NCBI GenBank assembly: GCA_030599585.1
Contig: JAUVNS010000003.1
Coordinates: 306,491-370,490 of the forward strand
Length of the DNA: 64,000 nt
Direction of reading: 5' to 3'
Source of the DNA: Promethearchaeota archaeon
GTDB lineage: Archaea; Asgardarchaeota; Lokiarchaeia; Sigyniarchaeales; SOKP01
Shown: one piece after another, positions 59,981-64,000 of the stretch
How the letters are laid out: each line of letters opens with the position of its first letter
Position numbering within the stretch: the stretch's first letter is position 1
Translations under genes and position numbers: made by a program
The notes under the pieces: model-generated
The model's database searches: none
Told to the model about the DNA's origin: nothing
Seen by the model: only the letters and a program-made list of their open reading frames with translations

Positions 59981-60709
59981 TTATAGATTCAATACTTGTT
60001 TCTGAATTCTGATTAACTCTTTCACGCCTTTTTGACCTATATCTATCATTTTATTCAAGCTTTCCTTATTAAACGGCGCCCCCTCTGCAGTTCCCTGGAT
60101 TTCAATTAATTCAAGATCTTCGTTAGCTACAAGGTTAAAATCTACATCTACTTTTGAGTCTTCCTCGTAATTAAGGTCTAATAATACCTTATCGTTTTTT
60201 ATCCCAAGTGATATTGCTGCAGTTACTTTATAATCTGGAAATTCGTAGATTCTTTGTTGGTTGTATAAGAAATTGATTGCATCAAAAACAGCAATAAAAG
60301 CTCCAGTGATAGAAGCGCATCTTGTTCCGCCGTCCGCTTGAATCACATCACAATCTATCTTAATCGTGCGTTCGCCGAGTTTTTCGTAATTAAAAGCGGC
60401 TCTCATGCTTCTTCCTATTAACCGCTGAATTTCGTGAGTTCTCCCTTTTGTTCTTAATCTATCTCTTTCCCTTTGATTTCTTGATTGAGTTGCTCTCGGT
60501 AACATATTATATTCTGCAGTGATCCATCCTGTTCCCGTATCCTGCAAAAATCTAGGTACGTTTTCCATTACAGAGGCGGTAATTATTATTTTAGTATTTC
60601 CTTGGGTTACTAAAACGGAACCCTCAGGATATTTTAAAAAATTCCTCTCGAAAGTAATTTGCCTTATCTCATCAAAATCTCTTCCGTCAAACCTCGCATT
60701 TTCAAGCAT
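59981..60709 (-). CDS. rph: bacterial-type ribonuclease PH
   Basis: DGRDFDEIRQITFERNFLKYPEGSVLV; VPRFLQDTGTGWITAEYNMLPRATQSRNQRERDRLRTKGRTHEIQRLIGRSMRAA; IDCDVIQADGGTRCASITGAFIA, collinear with bacterial RNase PH signatures. Confidence 0.88.
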   Translation of the reverse strand: MLENARFDGRDFDEIRQITFERNFLKYPEGSVLVTQGNTKIIITASVMENVPRFLQDTGTGWITAEYNMLPRATQSRNQRERDRLRTKGRTHEIQRLIGRSMRAAFNYEKLGERTIKIDCDVIQADGGTRCASITGAFIAVFDAINFLYNQQRIYEFPDYKVTAAISLGIKNDKVLLDLNYEEDSKVDVDFNLVANEDLELIEIQGTAEGAPFNKESLNKMIDIGQKGVKELIRIQKQVLNL

Positions 60710-60856
60710 AAAAACAAAACCAGAGTATTATCTATTCAATTATCTGTTGAATTATAGGAGAATAATAATTATAATATTAATTTATTAAAAAAGAAATTGA
60801 TTAAAATAATTTTAATATGATGAGAATGATAAAAAATACATATTCAATAATAACTT

Positions 60857-61957
60857 TTAGTTGATTGGAAAGCTACCTAATATTTTCTGCCAAATCACGT
60901 TAGATTTCATCTGCTCGAGCGCTAATTTTGCATTGGGATCGTTTTTGTCTGCTTCAAAATCCACTAAGAAAATGTATTCCCATCTCCCTTTTCTTCGCGG
61001 TCTGGATTCTATTTTTGATAAGTTGATTTCTGCATCAGAGAATATTTTTAAAACCCAATAGAGTGATCCTGGTACATGCTTAGTTACAAAAACGATAGAG
61101 GTTTTCATTTTTTCCCCTTTTAAAGGATTTTCGATTTTTGATAAAACGAGAAACCTTGTAAAATTTGAACTTTCATCTTCAATCTTAGAGTTGAGAACTT
61201 TCAAATCATATAATCCAGCAGCAATTTCGGGGCCTAATGCGGCATAAGACTTATCGTTTAGCTTGCGAACTCTTCTGACGGCTTCTGCTGTTGAACTTAT
61301 ATCTAGAATATTTGCGTTCGGTAAATTTGCTTTTAACCAAACTTTAGTTTGAGCAAACGCTTGTGGGTGTGATATTATGTTTTTTATATCGGAAAGTTCC
61401 GCATCATTTAAACAAATCAAGTTTTGAATTACTCTAACTTCGACTTCTCCATAAATAAATAGTTCTCTTTCAATCAGCAAATCCAAGGTTTCTCTAACGG
61501 TCCCTTGTAGACTATTTTCAAAGGGGACTACGCCAAAATCTAAATCTCCCTTTTCAATACTATCGAAAATCTCTGGTGTAGAACCATGTGAAATAAATTG
61601 TGTTCCAGCTTTAGCGAAGAACTCAAGCGCTGCCTGGTGAGTGAAAGTCCCCTTAGGTCCTAAATAGCCAACTTTAGAAATAGTACCTTGAATTGCTTTA
61701 CTCGCACTCATAATTTCTTTCCAGATGGCTACCATACTTTCCTTTTTAAATATGATTTGCTTATTTTTGATTCTTTCGATTACTTCTTCTTCCCGTTTAG
61801 GTTGATATATATCTAACTTTAGGTTTTTCTTTAAATTCCCTATTGATATAGCGTAATTTGCTCTTTTATTAAAAAGTTCAACAATTTTATCGTCTACTTC
61901 CTCAAGACTTTTTCTTAACTCCTTCAATTCCTCATTATACTTCTCTTCTTCACTCAC
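60857..61957 (-). CDS. pheA: bifunctional chorismate mutase/prephenate dehydratase with ACT domain
   Basis: N-term LRKSLEEVDDKIVELFNKRANYAISIGNLKK (CM); VGYLGPKGTFTHQAALEFF, FGVVPFENSLQGTVRETLDLL (PDT); NFTRFLVLSK; ACT SLYWVLKIFSDAEINLSKIESRPRR. Confidence 0.95.
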   Translation of the reverse strand: MSEEEKYNEELKELRKSLEEVDDKIVELFNKRANYAISIGNLKKNLKLDIYQPKREEEVIERIKNKQIIFKKESMVAIWKEIMSASKAIQGTISKVGYLGPKGTFTHQAALEFFAKAGTQFISHGSTPEIFDSIEKGDLDFGVVPFENSLQGTVRETLDLLIERELFIYGEVEVRVIQNLICLNDAELSDIKNIISHPQAFAQTKVWLKANLPNANILDISSTAEAVRRVRKLNDKSYAALGPEIAAGLYDLKVLNSKIEDESSNFTRFLVLSKIENPLKGEKMKTSIVFVTKHVPGSLYWVLKIFSDAEINLSKIESRPRRKGRWEYIFLVDFEADKNDPNAKLALEQMKSNVIWQKILGSFPIN

Positions 61958-61998
61958 TTTAAATTCACATCACTATTTCTTCAAATAATAAAATAAGG

Positions 61999-63660
61999 TT
62001 ACATAATTTTTTGTAAATTTAATTCTAATGCTGCTACTGGAAACTCAAGTTTGAAATTTAGCAAAACTTCTGGATGAATTTCACCAATTTCACCAATCTT
62101 AATATCCTTTATATATATCTCTCCATAACGACCATTGATATAACTAAGGTTGTTCTCAGCTTTTATTTCATATTCGTTAAGTTTCCCTAATGCCATCATT
62201 ACGAAGTCTAAGGTCGATCTTATTTCTGTAAAATTTGCGTCCTCATGGTAAGATGCCGCAGAAAGATGTATTTCTCGTTTAGCTCCGGTTTCTTCCTCTT
62301 TAGAGAGCAAAACGGCGTCTCCAACTTCAAATATTCTAATTGGTTTCTCTTCTGATCTATTAAAACGGATTGTTTCTAATAGATTAGGTAATAATGTAGT
62401 TCGGGTTGTATTATATTCTTTTGATACTGGATTAGCTATCTGAATTACATCAGATTCTTTATATTCTTGTCTCATGAAATTATAATGTTTTTCCGAACTG
62501 GTTAAAATGAAATTGAGAACTTCTAGATATCCGGCTCCTATCATAATTGTTCGAGTTTTATTTAAAAAAGTCTGAATTGGATGAAACTTTCCAATACCTC
62601 CTTCTCGAATCGACTTCGGCAAATTAAAATACCCATAACCAATAGCTACTTCTTCAGTAAGATCAACTGAATGCATAATGTCACCTCTAAAAGCAGGAAT
62701 ATAGACATCTAAATAACCTTGATTTTTGGATTCTTTAGCATCTAATCTCACTTTTTGAAAACATTTAATAATTTCGGCTTGAGTTAAGTTTAAACCAAGA
62801 TAACTATTGATATAATCAATTTCTATTTCCCATTTATTTTGATCTAAATTTGGTGTTATTAGCTCTTTTCCCCCTTCATATATGACTTTTACGGTTTCGA
62901 TCTTTGCTCCCATATCAAATAAAGTTGTAGATAAAATATTTAATGCCAGATTAACGGCGTTTAAATCAGTTCCAGTCAAATCTAAAAATAAATTTTTTGT
63001 TTCATCTGTTACGGTAGTGAGAATGCCATTTATTATAGGAGGAAATGAAAGAATTTTGTCATTACTATCAAAAATTATAGGATAAACCTCTTTTCCGTCT
63101 AAAATTTTAGCGTACTCAATTCCCTTATCGTGGAGGAGTAATATTTCTTCTAAATTCATAGCGTATCCATCCCCATGCAAGGGTATAAAACTTACGGAAT
63201 CTGGTTTAACAGCGGTATATCGATAAGGAGGTTTTACTTTATCTAAGTCATGGACTCCAATTGCGACCTTTTTTCTATCTCTTCCTACTGCCCAGTGAAG
63301 GTGTTCTTGGATATTCATTAAAGTGGCAACTTCTTCTTCGTCTAGATCAATGTCCCTCACGATACCGCATACTATATAGGGTCTCACCTTCTTTACGATT
63401 GGATCTACAGTTACTACGATTTCGCTCTTTTGTAAATCGAATGATGGTACTCCTAATTCGATTTCATAGTATCCCTTTAGTGTTCTAGCAATCCCTTCTG
63501 GGCTTGAATAATCAGGTCTATTTGGATTATATTCCACTTTTAGTGTTTGTTCTTCTTTGTTAATATCTTCTAAATCTAAACCTATCCATTGTAGATCGTA
63601 TTCCAATTCTTCGATATCAAGCTTCTTTCCTACTAATTTTTCTAACCTATCAATTTTCAA
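61999..63660 (-). CDS. pheT: phenylalanyl-tRNA synthetase beta subunit (archaeal/eukaryotic type)
   Basis: ELEYDLQWIGLDLEDI; VEYNPNRPDYSSPEGIARTLKGYY; DLTEEVAIGYGYFNLP; NPVSKEYNTTRTTLLPNLLETIRFNR. Confidence 0.96.
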   Translation of the reverse strand: MKIDRLEKLVGKKLDIEELEYDLQWIGLDLEDINKEEQTLKVEYNPNRPDYSSPEGIARTLKGYYEIELGVPSFDLQKSEIVVTVDPIVKKVRPYIVCGIVRDIDLDEEEVATLMNIQEHLHWAVGRDRKKVAIGVHDLDKVKPPYRYTAVKPDSVSFIPLHGDGYAMNLEEILLLHDKGIEYAKILDGKEVYPIIFDSNDKILSFPPIINGILTTVTDETKNLFLDLTGTDLNAVNLALNILSTTLFDMGAKIETVKVIYEGGKELITPNLDQNKWEIEIDYINSYLGLNLTQAEIIKCFQKVRLDAKESKNQGYLDVYIPAFRGDIMHSVDLTEEVAIGYGYFNLPKSIREGGIGKFHPIQTFLNKTRTIMIGAGYLEVLNFILTSSEKHYNFMRQEYKESDVIQIANPVSKEYNTTRTTLLPNLLETIRFNRSEEKPIRIFEVGDAVLLSKEEETGAKREIHLSAASYHEDANFTEIRSTLDFVMMALGKLNEYEIKAENNLSYINGRYGEIYIKDIKIGEIGEIHPEVLLNFKLEFPVAALELNLQKIM

Positions 63661-63692
63661 TTCTAGGGTTGGTATAATTGCTTCACCTCAAT

Positions 63693-64000
63693 TTAATATG
63701 GTTGTTGTCGCAACCACTTTATTGGATTAATATATAAGTCTCTAATATCCTTTCGACCATAATACGGCATTGCTATCCGTTCCAGTCCTTGACCCCAGGC
63801 CAATACTCTCGTTGGATTCTTAATGCCCCAAGGGTATGTCACTTCTGGTCTGAAAATACCTGAACCTCCCATTTCTAACCATTCACCTAATTTTTCATAA
63901 TATACGGTGACTTCCATGCTGGGTTCAGTGTATGGAAAAAATCCCGGTCTTGTTACTATTTTTTTAAAGCCTATCTTCTTGTAAAACTCTGATAATATTC
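63693..64000 (-). CDS. pheS: phenylalanyl-tRNA synthetase alpha subunit, C-terminal part (gene runs off the window)
   Basis: Frame is open upstream of the called Met: EFYKKIGFKKIVTRPGFFPYTEPSMEVTVYYEKLGEWLEMGGSGIFRPEV...GVKNPTRVLAWGQGLERIAM-type class II motifs. Confidence 0.95.
   Translation of the reverse strand, partial: ILSEFYKKIGFKKIVTRPGFFPYTEPSMEVTVYYEKLGEWLEMGGSGIFRPEVTYPWGIKNPTRVLAWGQGLERIAMPYYGRKDIRDLYINPIKWLRQQPY

Noticed and set aside
59981-60709. Archaeal exosome Rrp41 annotation
   Set aside because: Sequence signatures match bacterial RNase PH better; reported as such.
1-64000. CRISPR array, insertion sequence, tRNA/rRNA genes
   Set aside because: No regularly spaced repeats, transposase-like ORF or cloverleaf/rRNA core recognised by eye; small tRNAs with introns cannot be excluded without tRNAscan.

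Overview
AT-rich archaeal chromosome window. An Asgard/Lokiarchaeia-like source is my inference, from archaeal/eukaryotic-type IleRS and PheRS plus a eukaryote-like E2-fold/RING protein. Most of it is a large surface-glycan (N-glycan/exopolysaccharide) locus: about 9 glycosyltransferases, two flippases, GT-C-like membrane proteins, nucleotide-sugar enzymes (RmlA, RmlB, WecB, several SDR epimerases/dehydratases), two NeuB-like synthases with SpsF and a cytidylyltransferase-PseG fusion, and an ABC-2 exporter. It also holds a sulfation module (Sat, APS kinase, an AP-superfamily enzyme, two sulfotransferases, two sulfatase-like proteins, a TauE/SafE transporter). Housekeeping genes are embedded or flanking: ileS, pheS-pheT-pheA and a bacterial-type RNase PH. 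Main candidates for follow-up: (i) a 597-aa orphan protein with four catalytic-Cys-less E2/RWD-like repeats and a C-terminal C4HC3 RING/PHD-like finger, recalling FANCL; (ii) an ancient segmental duplication (about 36.2-38.0 kb versus 44.3-45.9 kb) with reciprocal gene decay; (iii) a sulfated, nonulosonic-acid-type glycan gene set with a possible RHH-controlled sulfur regulon; (iv) a WecF (GT56)-like enzyme in an archaeal context; (v) a bacterial-type RNase PH. No rRNA, CRISPR array or transposon was recognised.
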